This document shows positions 43,690 to 55,790 of a DNA stretch of 64,000 nt, one piece after another. Source of the stretch: Theropithecus gelada (lineage: Eukaryota; Chordata; Mammalia; Primates; Cercopithecidae); the NCBI RefSeq assembly GCF_003255815.1, contig NC_037674.1, positions 952,365 to 1,016,364 of the forward strand. The letters run 5' to 3'. The notes under the pieces are model-generated. The model saw nothing but the letters and a program-made list of their open reading frames with translations, made no database searches and was not told the origin of the DNA. Positions within the stretch are counted from its first letter, which is position 1, and every line of letters begins with the position of its first letter. Both the position numbers and the translations under genes were made by a program.

Positions 43690-44291
43690 TTGCTTTCTTT
43701 TGCTATATTAGGCCGCTCTTGCATTGCTATAAAGAAATGCGTGAGACTGGGTAATTTCTAAAGAAAAGAGGTTGCATTGGCTCACAGTTCTGTAGGATTA
43801 CAGGAAACATGGTGCTGGCATCTGCCTGGCTTCTGATGAGACCCCAGGAAGCTTACAGTCATGGCGGAGGGCAAAGAGAAAGCTGGCGTGTCACATGGCA
43901 GGAGCAGGAACAAGTGAGAGAGGGTGGGAGATGACACACACACATTTTTTTTTCTTTTTTTGCTCTTGTTGCCCAGACTGGAGTGCAATGGCATGATCTC
44001 AGCTCACCACAACCTCTGCCTCCCAAGTTCAAGCAATTCTCCTGCCTCAGCCTCCCGAGTAGCTGGGATTACAAGCATGTGCCACCACGCCCAGATGCCA
44101 CACACTTTTAAACAACTAGATCTCATGAGAACTCACTCACTGTCACAAGAACAGCACCAAGAGGATTGTGCTAAACCATTCATGAGAGATCCATGCCCCA
44201 ACCCAATCACCTCCCCCCAGGCCTCACCTCCAACACTGGGGATTGCAGTTCATCATGAGATTTGGGTGGGGGCACAGATCTGAAATATATC
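43690..44291 (-). mobile_element. MST/MLT1-like MaLR LTR (antisense), split by an Alu fragment
   Basis: 'tattaggccgctcttgcattgctataaag', 'gagactgggtaatttctaaag', then after the Alu 'ctagatctcatgagaactcactcac' and 'catcatgagatttgggtggggg'. A second MaLR LTR follows immediately. Confidence 0.88.
43945..44094 (-). mobile_element. 5'-truncated Alu (right monomer only), antisense
   Basis: Poly-T followed by 'gctcttgttgcccagactgg' and ending 'gccaccacgcccag'. The left monomer is absent. Flanks 'gatgacacacac' (about 43930) and 'gatgccacacac' (about 44094) look like a TSD with one change, so truncation happened at insertion. Confidence 0.85.
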
Positions 44292-44689
44292 AGTTGCTTA
44301 TAACAATACCTGAGACTAGGTAATTTATAAAAAAAGAAATTTATTTGTTACAGTTCTGGAGGCTGGGAGTTCCGTGGTTGAGGGGCTGCCTTTGGTAAGG
44401 GCTCCTTGCTGTGGGGACTCTGCAGTCTTGAGGGGGTGTAGAGTGTCACACGGCACAGGGCTGAGTGTGCTAACAGTCTAGGTAGGGTCTTTCTTCACCT
44501 TTTATAAAGCCCCACATTCATGATAACTCATCAATCCACTAACTCATTAATCTGTTAATCCATCAATGGATTAATCCATTTGCAAGCACGGAGCCCTCAT
44601 GATCCAGTCACCTCTCAATATGGTCACATTGGGGATTAAATTTCAACATGAATTTTGAAGGGACCAAACTTGCAAACCATAGCATTGAT
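44292..44689 (-). mobile_element. MLT1-like MaLR LTR (antisense)
   Basis: 'ttgcttataacaatacctgagactaggtaatttataa', 'ttacagttctggaggctggg', 'gattaaatttcaacatgaattttg' and 'caaaccatagca' match an inverted MaLR LTR. 'aatccactaactcattaatc' and 'gttaatccatcaatggattaatcc' make a small internal palindromic cluster at 44532-44580. Confidence 0.8.
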
Positions 44690-44990
44690 CTTTAGGAGAG
44701 AGTTTGAGGCAGGAATTGGCACTCTCTCTATGAAGGGCCAGAAAGCAAATATTTTAGGCTCTGCAGACCACACATGTTTCCATGGTGACCATTGACTGCT
44801 GCCACAGTGAGAAAGCATCACAGATGTAAATGAATGGGGTGGATGTCCTTCTATAAAACTGACACTGAAGTTTGAATTTCACGTAATTTTTAATGTGTCA
44901 TGAAGTATTCTTCTTTTGATGGTTTCTCAACCTTTTGAAAATGTGAAAATCATTCTTAGTTCGAAGCTGCATGCCAACAGAAAGGAGCTG
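44690..44990 (+). mobile_element. hAT-type MER DNA transposon fragment
   Basis: 'gaagggccagaaagcaaatattttaggctctgcagaccac' and 'gtaaatgaatggggtggatgtccttctataaaact' follow a common pattern ('aagggccagatagtaaatattttaggctttgtgggcc ... aatgggcgtggctgtgttcc'). The same family appears at 63820. The exact name is not assigned. Confidence 0.65.
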
Positions 44991-46869
44991 GGTTTGGCCG
45001 TGGGGAGACATTTGCTGTGCACACTAGAGAAGCTGGGAACGCCTTGCCTGCAGCCCTCCCCAGGTGGCCCTAGCCCCTTCCTAGGTGGGGTGCTTCCTTC
45101 TCACACTCCAGACATACAGAGGGCCTCAGTCCATGTCCAGAGAACATACGCGTGCTGAACCCTGAGCCTCTCCTGCCTTATCTCTCCCCAGCCGAGAGCA
45201 ATGCCCCACCTTTCACTCAAGCAGGCTTCCCTTGCTCGTGTTTTGGCCCGTCCCTTCCCCGCGGGCACACATGCAGGCTTTCAGGCTGTCCTGTGGGATC
45301 ACTGCAGGCTCAGTGGGCTACTCACTTACTGTGCTTATTAGCCTAGTGGAAAACTTGAATTCAATTACATTTTTGCTTGTCTTAACCCAACTGTAGAAAC
45401 CAAAGTCACACCTGCCCCAGGTAACATTTGCATTTTAGCAAATGCCTTTCAGGCCTTCAAATTGGAGCTAGTGGCCAGGCTAACTAAGGGGTACTTTTTG
45501 ATAGCTTTATCCACCCTTAGAAAAATAAGCTGCTGAAGGTAGCTCCTGAGGCATCTAGAAAGGAAGATCTTTAAGCCATCACACTTGGTTGAATGCTCTT
45601 CTACCAACCGGGCTGGCAGCAAAGTGAAAATCCAGGTGCTAATTATAGACCATTTCTATTTCTGCTGCCAAGAAATGACTCATCTTTTCACGCTTCATGA
45701 TGGGAATGACGGACAACAAAATATTCCTCTCTAAAATACTTGGGATGGTTGAACTAAAAAAGAAGGTTGAGGCGCAAGGCACATTCTGCCTTCTGCCGCG
45801 CTCTCTGCCTTTCTCACCTAAAGTCAGGCCCCTTTGCAACGCTTACTCACCAGCTCAGAAAGAAAGCTCAGAGATGGTGGCGCCAGAGGTTCCAGGAGCA
45901 GACTTCACTCTCCCCACAGATCTACCTTCTTGCATCTTCCTGCCTTTTGAATACCTGGAGCAACTTTCATCTTTGTCTTGTTGCTGTATAGGAGTTACGG
46001 CTCTTTGTTCTAATACTGTTTAAGCAAAGCCCCCGAACCAATGCCTTGAGAGAGAGAGACTTTTGGAACTCTCCGGCATGATGCATGCAGTGTCTGATAG
46101 TAAGCTTCTGTTGTTTTTTGTTGTTGTTGTTTGTTATTCCAACTTTCATTTTCAGGATAGTGTCTCAACTAAGAATGTAAAAAGGGAAGGAAAAGAAATT
46201 ATATTTTCTTCCCTACAAGAGCATGGGCTTTTCTATAGATATTTGGCTACAAAAACCCCAGATAATTCCAGCCGGTGTCCTGGGTCTTTGAAGCATCAGT
46301 GACCAAACCTGTGGCAGGTGCATCTAGTGCCATGCTCGGCTGTTTCTAATGATCACCCTGTAAGTGTCCTGTGTAAAGGAAGAGGCATTGTCTACATGTG
46401 ACCAGAGCTCTCACACATGAATGAGCCAGTGTATTTACATGATTCTTATTTGTTTCTAAACATTATGATCCTCCTAGAGAGAACTGAACAGAGAGCATAG
46501 GCAGCATCTACCCAATACCATGACACTCTCATCCACTCATGTGGATGGGATTGTGTCTGTGTATGTGTGCGAGGATAACACCAGCTCTCTGTCTTTTAAC
46601 CCAGGGGCCAAAAGTGTTTCATTGATCAGGCGAGAAAGTGCCAAACCCTTGAAGCAAGGCGTGGCCATGGCCAATTTCCAGGCATTTCTTTAGTGGGTTG
46701 CTCTCTGTTCCTTTCTACATCAGGTTGTTGTTCATGAGTTGTTTGTGTTTCCATCGTTTGTCAAAGATTTTACTTGTATGTAGTCCAATTCCTGTTAGGA
46801 AGGGGAAGGAATTTGCTCAGGAAAACACCATGGCGATGCTTGGGATGCAGATGAGCTACAATATCACGG
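44991..46869. other. Unassigned sequence with a (TTG)n tract
   Basis: No gene recognised. (TTG)n-like sequence is at 46108-46132. The longest frame, 45697-46023 (+, 108 codons), has no domain I recognise. Confidence 0.45.
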
Positions 46870-47216
46870 TCAGCCACAGAAGAGGTCAGCCATGGAAGAG
46901 GTCAGCACAGAGGAGGTCAGCCACGGAGGAGGTCAGCCACATAGGAGGTCAGTGACAGAGGAGGTCAGCCACGGAGGAGGTCAGCCACATAGGAGGTCAG
47001 TGACAGAGGAGGTCAGCCACAGAGGAGGTCATCCACGAAGGAAGTCAGTGACAGAGGTCAGCCGAAGAGGAGGTCAGCGACAGAGAAGGTCAGTGACAGA
47101 GGAGATCAGCCACAGAGGAGGTCAGCCACAGAAGAGCTCAGCACAGAGGAGGTCAGCCACATAGGAGGTCAGTGACAGAGGAGGTCATCCACAGAGGAGG
47201 TCAGCCACAGAGGAGG
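46870..47216. repeat. Minisatellite, 16-bp unit, about 21 copies, 48-bp higher-order period
   Basis: Core unit 'ggtcagccacagagga' with variants ccacggagga, ccacatagga and tgacagagga. 'ggtc' starts are 16 bases apart (46931, 46947, 46963). Three variants in fixed order form a 48-bp unit that is repeated at about 46917 and 46965. Because 48 is a multiple of 3, open frames of 85-90 codons with a Glu/Ser/His/Gly/Arg-rich pattern cross it. These are artefacts. Confidence 0.97.
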
Positions 47217-49609
47217 CAAATATATTTCTATGGGAGGAGGGTATTGCAGATCAGAAATTGGAGACAGTGGAAGAGAGGGAGGAAGAGAAGGAGATGATTA
47301 AGAGAGTTGAAATGCCATTTAGAAGAAGTGTGACCAGTGTGTGATTTAATAGGTATCCCCATCTCCCAGATCTGCTGTAAAGAATAAAAATTGACTACAC
47401 ACATCAAGGATTTAGGTTATTTTTCTTGTGATGGTGAAGGGAAAATTAAATAAAATCGAAGGAAAGGACAGCATTCCACACCTGGTGAGACAGAGTGCAG
47501 AAGAGGCAGTGTGTGGTCGAGAACTTGGAGGGAGTTAGCGGGAGGGGAAACTGCAAGCTGGGTGTGTGCCTGGCATCTAAAGGCAGAGGAAAAGAGGCCC
47601 AGAATCCAGGCGCTGGCCGAGGATCACAGCAGAGCTGGCATTAGCAATCCACAGGTGTGTTCAGAAGAGAGGTGACGTCTTTCCCTTGCAGCAGGAGTGG
47701 GCTAAGGAACCCACTGCCTCTCCTCCACCCCCGGGCTGAGGCTGGACATTTGCTGGGCTGCGCTTTGGGAGCCCCTCTCTGCCGTGAGCTTCCTGACATC
47801 ATTGCATGAGAAATGGCATCTGTCTCTCCAGGAGGCGTCGGGCTTGGCTGTCTGAAACCATCCTCCCCAGCAGGAGGCAGTATTACTACTGGGATGGGCC
47901 AGGGCTGGACTTGTTTCCTTCCTGCCTCCAGCTTCCTTGCTATCAGGCCCCATTCTCCAGGCTGCCGTCTTGCAGCTGGTCCAGGCCAGGGTATTGCCCA
48001 AGGTTGGCAGGGGATCAGCTGGCTCTTGGGGACCCTAGGCACAGGTGTGTAGCCAGCGCACCTCTGGCCATGTCCCCACCAAAGGCCTGCTCACCTGGGA
48101 CAGATCCGTTCTTCCCCAAGGCTGTGAGAATTAAGGAATCTCCTGAACGAGAAAAATTCATCTTGGATAGAGGAAGAGGAATCAGCTCACTTGAGCAAGC
48201 ATTCTAACTATCTGAGGGGGCAAAACGTGGATGAAATGACCAACTGCTACTCCAAATCCACAGAAAAGATAGGGCAAATGAGTGCGAAGCCTTAAAAGAA
48301 CAAGCCCCAGGGCAGAACGTGTTGACCAGAAAAGTAGTTTTGTACTAAGGGAAGGTCTAGAGATCCTTTAGAACAATGAAGAAGAACACTCGCCATAATA
48401 TGTTCTAAGACGAAGATGTGAAAGCCTTAAGTATTGGAGGGTACTTTGCAAGGGCAGGGTTGTCAGTTTCAGTGGGGTCCTCAGGCGGGAGATGGCCAGA
48501 GGAGAAGACTCACAGAACATAGGGCAAGCCCCATGCTGGCGCGGAGACTGCACACACGGCAGCCCTCCATGGAGGACGGCTTGCTCCCTTCCCAGCTGGG
48601 ACGTGATTCCTTCAGACTGGAAATATTTTCAAGAAACTTAAGTAGTAACATGTGAATGTTGAAAAGCCTGCATCTTTGAATAGCTCCAGGTGACACGTGC
48701 AGTTGCAACTTATATTTTCTGGCAAGTTACAGGAACCCGGATTGTATCATGCCTCCATATTCTCTCTGTATTGTTTTAGGTTTAGTGCAGCCCAAGGCCA
48801 TGATGAGGCGGATTCCTGGGATTCACTTGGCTGTTTATTTTATTCACTGTCACTGAATCCCACTTAAATGCATAAAATCATTTTGAAACCTAACTCTCCT
48901 TTCCTGAAGTATTCCAATGAACTTTTCTACTTAAAATCCACAAAGTAAGAATGAAAATGGTGCATTGCGTATTGGGAGTGTTCCCTGAAGTCTGAGCGGA
49001 TACTTGTGGTCAAGCCAGAGAAAAACTGGGAAGCTGGAAGAAAATGGTGTTACCACAGTGGATGGGAAGCCGACCTGGCAGTCAGTGTAAGATTGGCAAT
49101 GCTGCGGCAACAGGGAAACTCAAACCCAACGGCTCCATGAAACAAAAGGCATTTCTCACCCTAACAGAAGTTGTGTCAGGTTTGTGTGACTTTCTAAGAT
49201 GCTGTTATCTCTGCAGTGATTCAGTGACCCTGTCATGACATCATCTGGAACATATGCCTTCCTCAGTCACTATGGTGGGGAAGAGATGGCATGGTGAGCT
49301 ATGCAGAAATGATGCACAGTACCTCAGCTCACACCTTATCTGTCAAAGCAAATCATATGACACAATAGAGTCTAAAAGAGGGAAAGAAGAAGAGCCCTGG
49401 CATGTGCCTGGTGAGCATTACCTGATGTTGGTGAGTATTAGTGATGCCTACTGCACCTTGATAATACGGAGTCGTGCTTGGGCGTGAAATGCCATGCAAT
49501 CCTGATACCACTGTGTGAACGTCAGTTACTTCAGTACCTAGCACAATGAACAGTACATTGAAGTGGGCAAGTCCTAAGCTCGGATTGAAGTAGACGAAGG
49601 AAAAGTGAT
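47217..49609. other. Unassigned sequence
   Basis: About 2.4 kb with no repeat I can name. Frames of 133 codons on both strands overlap at 47641-48207 without domains. A 26-base purine run lies near 47270. If the window contains lost or unannotated exons, this and 58.7-62.0 kb are the largest places left to look. Confidence 0.45.
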
Positions 49610-49765
49610 GGCTCCATCATCTGTATTAACTGAGATACTTCAGGCAAATTACTTAACTTCTCTGGGCTTCCATTTCTAAAATATATAATAAGGATGATAA
49701 AAGTAGCACTTGCCCCTGAGGGCTCTGGTGAGGCTTAAATGAGATGGTGTGTAATGCCAGCCCCA
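49610..49765 (-). mobile_element. MIR SINE (antisense)
   Basis: 'aggcaaattacttaacttctctgggcttccatttctaaaatatataataaggatgataaaagtagcac' then 'ggtgaggcttaaatgagatg' is a clear inverted MIR. Confidence 0.8.
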
Positions 49766-50004
49766 CTACTTTCACCCGTCTAGCCCCGGCTGTCTGTGTA
49801 GAGTGTTGCAGCTGGTTAGGCTCTAGCCCAGTGATTTGTATTTCACATCTGCTACTTCAGAGACCTGAACTCTAGGAAGAACCAGAAAAATACTCTGAAT
49901 GACAAAGGACCTTCGTATTGGAAAACAGTAGGTGGCTTTTCTAGCTGGGAGATGCATAGACAAATAGAACCACGACAGAAGATCACTGGGACAGTCTTGG
50001 AATC

Positions 50005-50070
50005 TTAGACTATGAGCCCCTGGAGGACAAACCTGTATCCTTAGTATCTAGAGGAGTGTCTGGAACTGGG
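50005..50070 (+). mobile_element. L2 3' end fragment
   Basis: 'agactatgagcccctggaggac', 'cctgtatccttagtatctag' and 'gtgtctggaact' follow the L2 tail. Confidence 0.6.
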
Positions 50071-50299
50071 AGGCCCATATCTGCCTCTGCACTCGAGTCC
50101 GTCTGTGGACCTGCTCTGCCTTCTCATTCTCCTGTCGACACAAGTGTTAACCAGGAAACTTAATTTAATACCACTAGATGCTGACCATAAAGACAGCTGG
50201 TTTCTATTCTTCTAATGTGGAAACTGAATTTTGCTCACCAACCAGTCATTGCTGATGGCAGATGCAAACACTTAAAGCCTTTCATACGTGGGCAAATTC

Positions 50300-50430
50300 A
50301 CCCATTTCCCAGGTCTTTATATGGACACCACAACATGCCAGGCATGGGCTAGGGGCTCATGACGTGGAACAAAATCAATGACCCCACGCCACGGAATTCA
50401 TAGCCTGGGGGAGGAAGCAAGTATTTACAT
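50300..50430 (+). mobile_element. Ancient MIR/L2-class fragment
   Basis: 'acatgccaggcatgggctaggggctcatgacgtggaacaaaatcaatgaccc' and 'ggaattcatagcctgggg' match the pattern 'tgtgccaggcactgttctaggtgct ... aacaaaacagacaaaaatccct ... gagcttacattctag'. Confidence 0.5.
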
Positions 50431-51279
50431 AGAAGATAAAACACAGAGATTGAGAAATTGTAACTATGATTCTCCAGTCTCCAGAACTGTCAGCAACACA
50501 TTTCTGTTGCTTATAAGCTGCCCAGTTTATGGAATTTCGTTATAGGAGCCTGAATGGACGAAGACACATGTAACACTAGATACAGTGTGATTCGATTCAG
50601 TAGCATCTAGATTCTTCTGATCAGGCATGCCTGATAATGCACCTGTACGCCCTGTAAACTGTTTTTGATGATGAGCTTTTAATTCATGCATATGCACGTG
50701 TTTACAAATTATAAACGTATGCTATTGTGACCAGATTTCTCACCAGCAGGAATGTCCCACTGGGTGGGTGGTCTTACCTCCCTGGGATCCAGCACCCCAC
50801 TCTGGAGGCGCTCCCCTAATAGTGTCCTGCCCAAGTTTTGTGTTATTAAACTAGATGGGAGGGGAGGGCGTCTGCGGGGTTCTCCAGTAAAGAGGCAGGA
50901 GTTGGACTGGTCTTTGTGATTCCTGGGCTGGCCAGAAAACTGAAGGACAAATGGACTCAATGGTCAGTAATGGCAAAAGAGTGAAGTGCGGGGATGTATG
51001 TGAGGTCCAAGACCGTGCTTCTGGCCAGATGGGAATGTGGAGGAGGTCCACATTGGTCACGCTGTGTGCTGAGGGCCCTGGGCTCTGTGGAGAGCAATGA
51101 GGCAGCCAGGCAGGGAGTGGCCAGCTCCCTGCACTCTTCCCATCACAACTGTGTGACCTGTCGAACGTCTGCGTTTGATGCCGTCCTCCCTGGCCAGACA
51201 CAGTCTAAAACCCCCACCCCAGCTCTTGCAGCTGCCCCTGTCCACACCTCCTCCAGCCTCCCTAACTCAGGAGAATGAT
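50431..51279. other. Unassigned sequence
   Basis: No repeat named. 94-116-codon frames at 50851-51278 overlap on opposite strands and lack domains. Confidence 0.4.
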
Positions 51280-51820
51280 CCCCCAATAACCCAGTAACGT
51301 GTGCCGCAGGAAGCTATTTACCCTTTCTCCTAGGGGAAGGGAAGCTGGGGGAATGAGTAGGCCCAATACTCAGACAATAATTCCTAAGAACAAAGGTTGT
51401 TTTATGCAGATAAAGTCCTCCAGGAAGGCTCGAAGAACTTCCCTGGAGAGAATAGATGGTTAAGTCTGTCTAGGAGCAGGGAGGACTCCCGGTCTCTTCT
51501 TCTCTTTGATGGTTGATCTTTCTGGGTTATTTGATAAATCCCTAGGGAGGGGGTTTAAGACAATTGCATTGTTTTGGAAAGAAGCTTTTTTGGTCAAACA
51601 AAGAAACTGCAGAGGGTGGCCCTCCCTGTGCTTAGGGGTGGAGGACCAGACAAGGTCAGAGGGACTTTGGTTCTGAGGCAGCTTCTAAGGCCTCTCAGTG
51701 TCAAAGCACAGGTCCTCAGGGTATCACTTTCTCAGCCCAACACTGCCCTGGTGGATATCTCAGCTCCGCTTCTAGGTAACTTTCGAGCACCTCACAGTTT
51801 ATGACCAGCTACAAATGGTC
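51280..51820 (-). mobile_element. Possible old ERV LTR (antisense)
   Basis: 'ggcagcttctaaggcctctcagtgtcaaagcacaggtcctcagggtatc' and 'tttgatggttgatctttctgggtta' remind me of an ERV1-type LTR, but I cannot name it or find ends. Confidence 0.3.
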
Positions 51821-52699
51821 TCTGGAAACACGTTGGAAGTGCACAGAGAAGCCCCTCCAAGCCGCCTGCAGCGGACACCCCACTGGGTGCCAGTCTTAGG
51901 TGTCACTGCAGAAGAGCACAGGAACTTGAGAGCCCTGTACCCTGGCGAGAGCAATTTTCCTCCTGGAATAAAGGATTTCTTACAGAGAGCTGGCAGGGCG
52001 ACGTGAGAAAGCTCTATCTGCCAGGTTTGACAGCTAGGTAATTTCAAATCGAAATTTCAGATTTGGCCTTCACTTGTCTTTCCTTTGAAATTTCCACTGC
52101 ATTTCCCAGACATTTATTGAGTCCACTTGTCAGCTTGGGTGAAAAATACTGCCTACCCATCACTTTCTGATTCTGCCTTTCAGCTAAGACTGAATGCCAC
52201 TAATGGGCCATTACCTGAAAGTACCGTGAAGGGTGAGCTTGTCCTTGGGAAATAAACCTCTGGTGTGAATTATTCCACTTGCATCTGACCAGCGTCAACA
52301 CTGATGGCCTGTGGAGTGGTTAGGTTTGTATCCACTCAATAGTCTAATTACATTCCACAAATGTTGATATCCTTTCCTTTGCTATCTCTGCAAATGTGAG
52401 CATCTGTAGTTCCTGTTTCTCTTTTCAGTCTACAGAATATTATTATTTTTTCCCTTTCTTTACAAGCAAGAGCCCAAATGAATTTACTAGAGCTGACCGG
52501 CTCCAGTTCCTTTGGAACAAATGCTAAGTATAACAGGATCAGAACTAAGCACAAACAATTTAAAAGGATGTTTGATAGAAATGTTTTCAAAATTATGCTA
52601 TAAAAACTAGGTGGAGTTCACAGTTATGGATATAGTTTTGTCTGTAGAGGACAGGATCAAGTTTTACAGATGTGTTGGTGAAAAGACTAAAACTCTGTA
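51821..52699. other. Unassigned sequence
   Basis: Nothing recognised. Short frames only. Confidence 0.4.
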
Positions 52700-53310
52700 A
52701 AATTGAAGAGATGTATTCTGAGCCAAATACGAGTGACCCATGGCCTGTGATACAGTCCTCAGGAGATGTTGAGAACACGTGCCCAAGGTGGTCAGGTTAC
52801 AGCTTGGTTTTATATGCTTTAAAGAGACAAAAATCATCAGTCAGTACATGTAAGGTATATATCGATTTGGTCTGAAAAGGCTGGAAAACCTGAAGTGGAG
52901 GCTTCCACGTCATAGGTAGATTCAAAGATTTTCTGATTGGCAGTTGGTTGAAAGAGTTAAATTAATGTCTAAAGACTTAGAATCAATAGAAAGGAATGTC
53001 TGGGTCAAGATAAGGGATTGTGGAGACCAAGGATTTATTACACAGATGAAGCCTCCAAGTAGCAGGTTTCAGAGAGAGCAGAGAGAGTAGATTGTAAATG
53101 TTTCTGATCAGACCTAAGGAGTCTGTCTTATCAGCAGTTCAAAAAAGGAGGAGGGTGTAGTGAGACGTGTCTGGCTTCCCCTTCCCCTTATGACCCAAAC
53201 TAGTTTTTCAGGTTAACTTTGGAATGCCCTTGGCTGAGACGAGGGGTCTGTTTAGATGGTTGAGGGACTTAGAATTTTATTTTTGGTTTACAGATGGGAC
53301 TTAAGCATAT
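52700..53310. mobile_element. Dispersed repeat, probably ERV-derived, family not assigned
   Basis: 'gtattctgagccaaatacgagtgaccc', 'cacgtgcccaaggtggtcagg', 'ttgaaagagttaaattaatgtctaaagacttagaatcaatagaaagg' and 'ttagaattttatttttggtttaca' are text I recognise as a repeated primate sequence. I cannot place it in a family or orient it with confidence. Confidence 0.4.
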
Positions 53311-53699
53311 ATACAGAAAATTGGTCTAGCATATGGCTGTTTACTGCAATGGCACCTTTATTTATTATGTCTCATGCAACAAGACCTTCTTTTGCAGAGC
53401 CTAAGCTTGGCTCACAGCAGGTCATGTGACGTGATGCTGGGAAGGTCGGGGGTGTTGATTTCAAAGCTGCTGCCAGGAGAAGAACCACTTTTATGGGATG
53501 CAGTATGAGTACTGGGGGAAAGATGGGTAGATGTAGGCACAAAGAAGAAGACAGGCATGCGTAGAGTACAAGTGAGGGCTTTGCAGATGCACGTCAACCA
53601 GGTGCAAAGCTGGTGAGCTTTGTACAGCTCTGCCAGCTGAGGCCAGGGAGTTACAGGGCATCTCAGCCCACACGTGGGGTCACAGGTGTACACACGGAT

Positions 53700-53865
53700 T
53701 TGTATTCTAACCCCGAGTTTCTTGCAGGTAACAGTTTCTATGAATATGCTAGCACTTGGGAAAAACAGGAGGTCATGGCAGATTATATTTGTAACCAGAA
53801 TTTCTTGCAAGTAATTTAGTTTCTATGAATATGTGCATTAACCTTGAAATAAAAACTGGGGATAC
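53700..53865. repeat. Diverged tandem duplication, period about 85 bp
   Basis: 'tttcttgcaggtaa' / 'tttcttgcaagtaa' followed by 'tttctatgaatatg' occurs at 53735 and 53820. The intervening sequence aligns loosely. Confidence 0.65.
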
Positions 53866-54825
53866 AGATGAATATCATATACTAAGAAAACCTTGGCTAC
53901 GAGAATTTTTATCTCTTTTCTTCCGTAGGTCCACCTGCTGTTCTTTCTCAGAACAGATGTCAAAGCATCAAAATGAACAATGTTGCGTTAGTTGGGGGTG
54001 GTTTGCACCTTCTAAACTGCCTCGCTTCCGCCTTTCCACCACCTCTTTCTAAAGCCTCCCTCCCCTCACACAAATAGCTGGCTCGGTAGTTGATAAGTAA
54101 AAAGCTTGCAGTTACCTTGAAATTCATAAAGCAGGGGTGTCAGAGTTTACAAAAGACCATAAAGCATATGGAAAATTCCTTTTATTCTTGGGACTTGTTA
54201 TGCTCTACGAAGTTACCTGGAACACTGCGTTGGCCAATACTGAACTATTGCTTCTTGGAGAACACAAGGTCTGGTGCCTGCAGGTCTTTGGTTACAGCTT
54301 TTTGTCAAACGGTCAATGCATAACCTTTTGTGAGTGTGTTTCTGTGGAAGGACCCTATATTTAACCTAGAGATACTGTTGATTCGTTAGGATTGAACTCG
54401 CCTCCAACAGCACTATAACTTGTGCCTGCATGAAGCTTGTCTGACACTTGTATTTTTTCCATGAGGCACATACCAGGCTTGAGCTTAGGAGCACTAGCCA
54501 GCACTTCATCCCCATGTTTGGGGCCATTTTAAACAGAAAAATCACTACCAAAAAGCACAAAAGTGCAAGAAACACGGCACCACACAGACCGTGGAAAGGA
54601 CGTTTGTTTACAGCAGGAGACAGAAAGCAGGCCTTGTGCTGCCTCAGCTGGGAACGTGCCCACTGGGCAATTCAAATTCTTTGCCACTTCGTGTGTGTCC
54701 TCAGAAGACTGTGAAAGTGCTGCCAGCATTGATTTTTGGGGCTACAAATACATCCTAGTGTGCAGGCCAGTTTGCAAAGATGGAGTCTGAATATAGTGCA
54801 TATGACTATATTTACTACTTGCTAC
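53866..54825. other. Unassigned sequence
   Basis: No repeat or gene recognised. Confidence 0.4.
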
Positions 54826-55348
54826 CTTAGTCTGAGCTCTATAACAAAATACCTGAGGCTGGGTAATTTGCAAGAACAGAAATATCTCTCTCACAGTTCT
54901 GGGGGCTGTAAAGTCCAAGAAGCAGGTGCCGGAAGGTTTGGAGTCTGGTGAGGGCTGCTTCATCGATGGCATCCCCTCTCAGCTGCAACCTCACACGGTG
55001 GAGGCGGAGGAGCAGAAAGGGCCTAAGCTGGTTCCCTCCAGCTCTTTCTAAAAAATAAGGTGCTAATGCATGCAGGGCTTAAAACCTAGATGACAGGTTG
55101 ATAGGTGCAGCAAACCACCATGGCACACGTATATCTATGTAACAAACCTGCACGTTCTGAACATGTATCTCGGAACTTATATTAAAATAAAATAAAGAAA
55201 AAAGAATAAGGTGCTAATCCACGTTTGATGGTAGAATCCGCAAGACTTCATCACTTCCCCAAAAGGCCCCACTTCTTAATACCACCATGATGGGAATTAA
55301 GTTTCAACCTGAATTTTGGAGGGGACACCATCATTGAAACCAAAGCAC
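54826..55348 (-). mobile_element. MaLR LTR (antisense) with a nested L1 insertion
   Basis: 'gctctataacaaaatacctgaggctgggtaatttgc', 'ctctcacagttctgggggctg', then after the L1 'cccacttcttaataccaccatgatgggaattaagtttcaacctgaattttggag'. Both halves belong to one LTR. Confidence 0.85.
55068..55204 (+). mobile_element. 137-bp 5'-truncated L1PA-type insertion with TSD
   Basis: 'tgacaggttgataggtgcagc', 'aacaaacctgcacgttctgaac' and 'atgtatctcggaacttat' are the L1PA 3' end, followed by an A-rich tail. The perfect 14-bp TSD aataaggtgctaat is at 55054-55067 and 55205-55218. One of the shortest clean L1 insertions one would expect to see. Confidence 0.93.
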
Positions 55349-55704
55349 TTGCTAACAACTGATCTTCCCAAAGAGTGTCCAAGAATATCAGTTCTCTCAA
55401 GGATCGTACCCAACTCAAGGTAGTATTCTACTTTGGATGGGGTGGTCTATTTTCGTCTCTTTTTCAGATAAGCAAATTCTATTTTAGTTCTCATAGTGAA
55501 TGGGGGCTGATCTCTCCCAGGGTCTCCGTGATTCAGCCTCTTCGCTGCACACTCCTATTTCTGGCCTGAAATTCTTTTGAGGTTGAAGCGGACAGACCAG
55601 GTTTCCTCTCTTTTGATTGAAGGATGGAAAGGCTGATGACACACACGCCAGGTGACAGCAGAGCAGCTCTGCACAACGGCTGAGGCTGGCCGCAGCTCTG
55701 ACGA
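55349..55704. other. Unassigned sequence
   Basis: Nothing recognised. Confidence 0.35.
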
Positions 55705-55790
55705 GCATGTTCTGGACTTCAGCAAGCTACGGAACCTCTCTGTGCCTCAGTTTAGCCACTTGTAAATGGATGGATAATAAATAGCACTGT
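55705..55790 (-). mobile_element. MIR SINE fragment (antisense)
   Basis: 'cttcagcaagctacggaacctctctgtgcctcagtttagccacttgtaaatggatggataata' is inverted MIR. Confidence 0.75.

Noticed and set aside
46698..47164. Repeat-protein-like frames of 85-90 codons
   Set aside because: They are translations of the 16-bp minisatellite. The periodicity explains the pattern.
46870..47216. CRISPR-like array of direct repeats
   Set aside because: Units are contiguous with no unique spacers, and the DNA is primate nuclear sequence.
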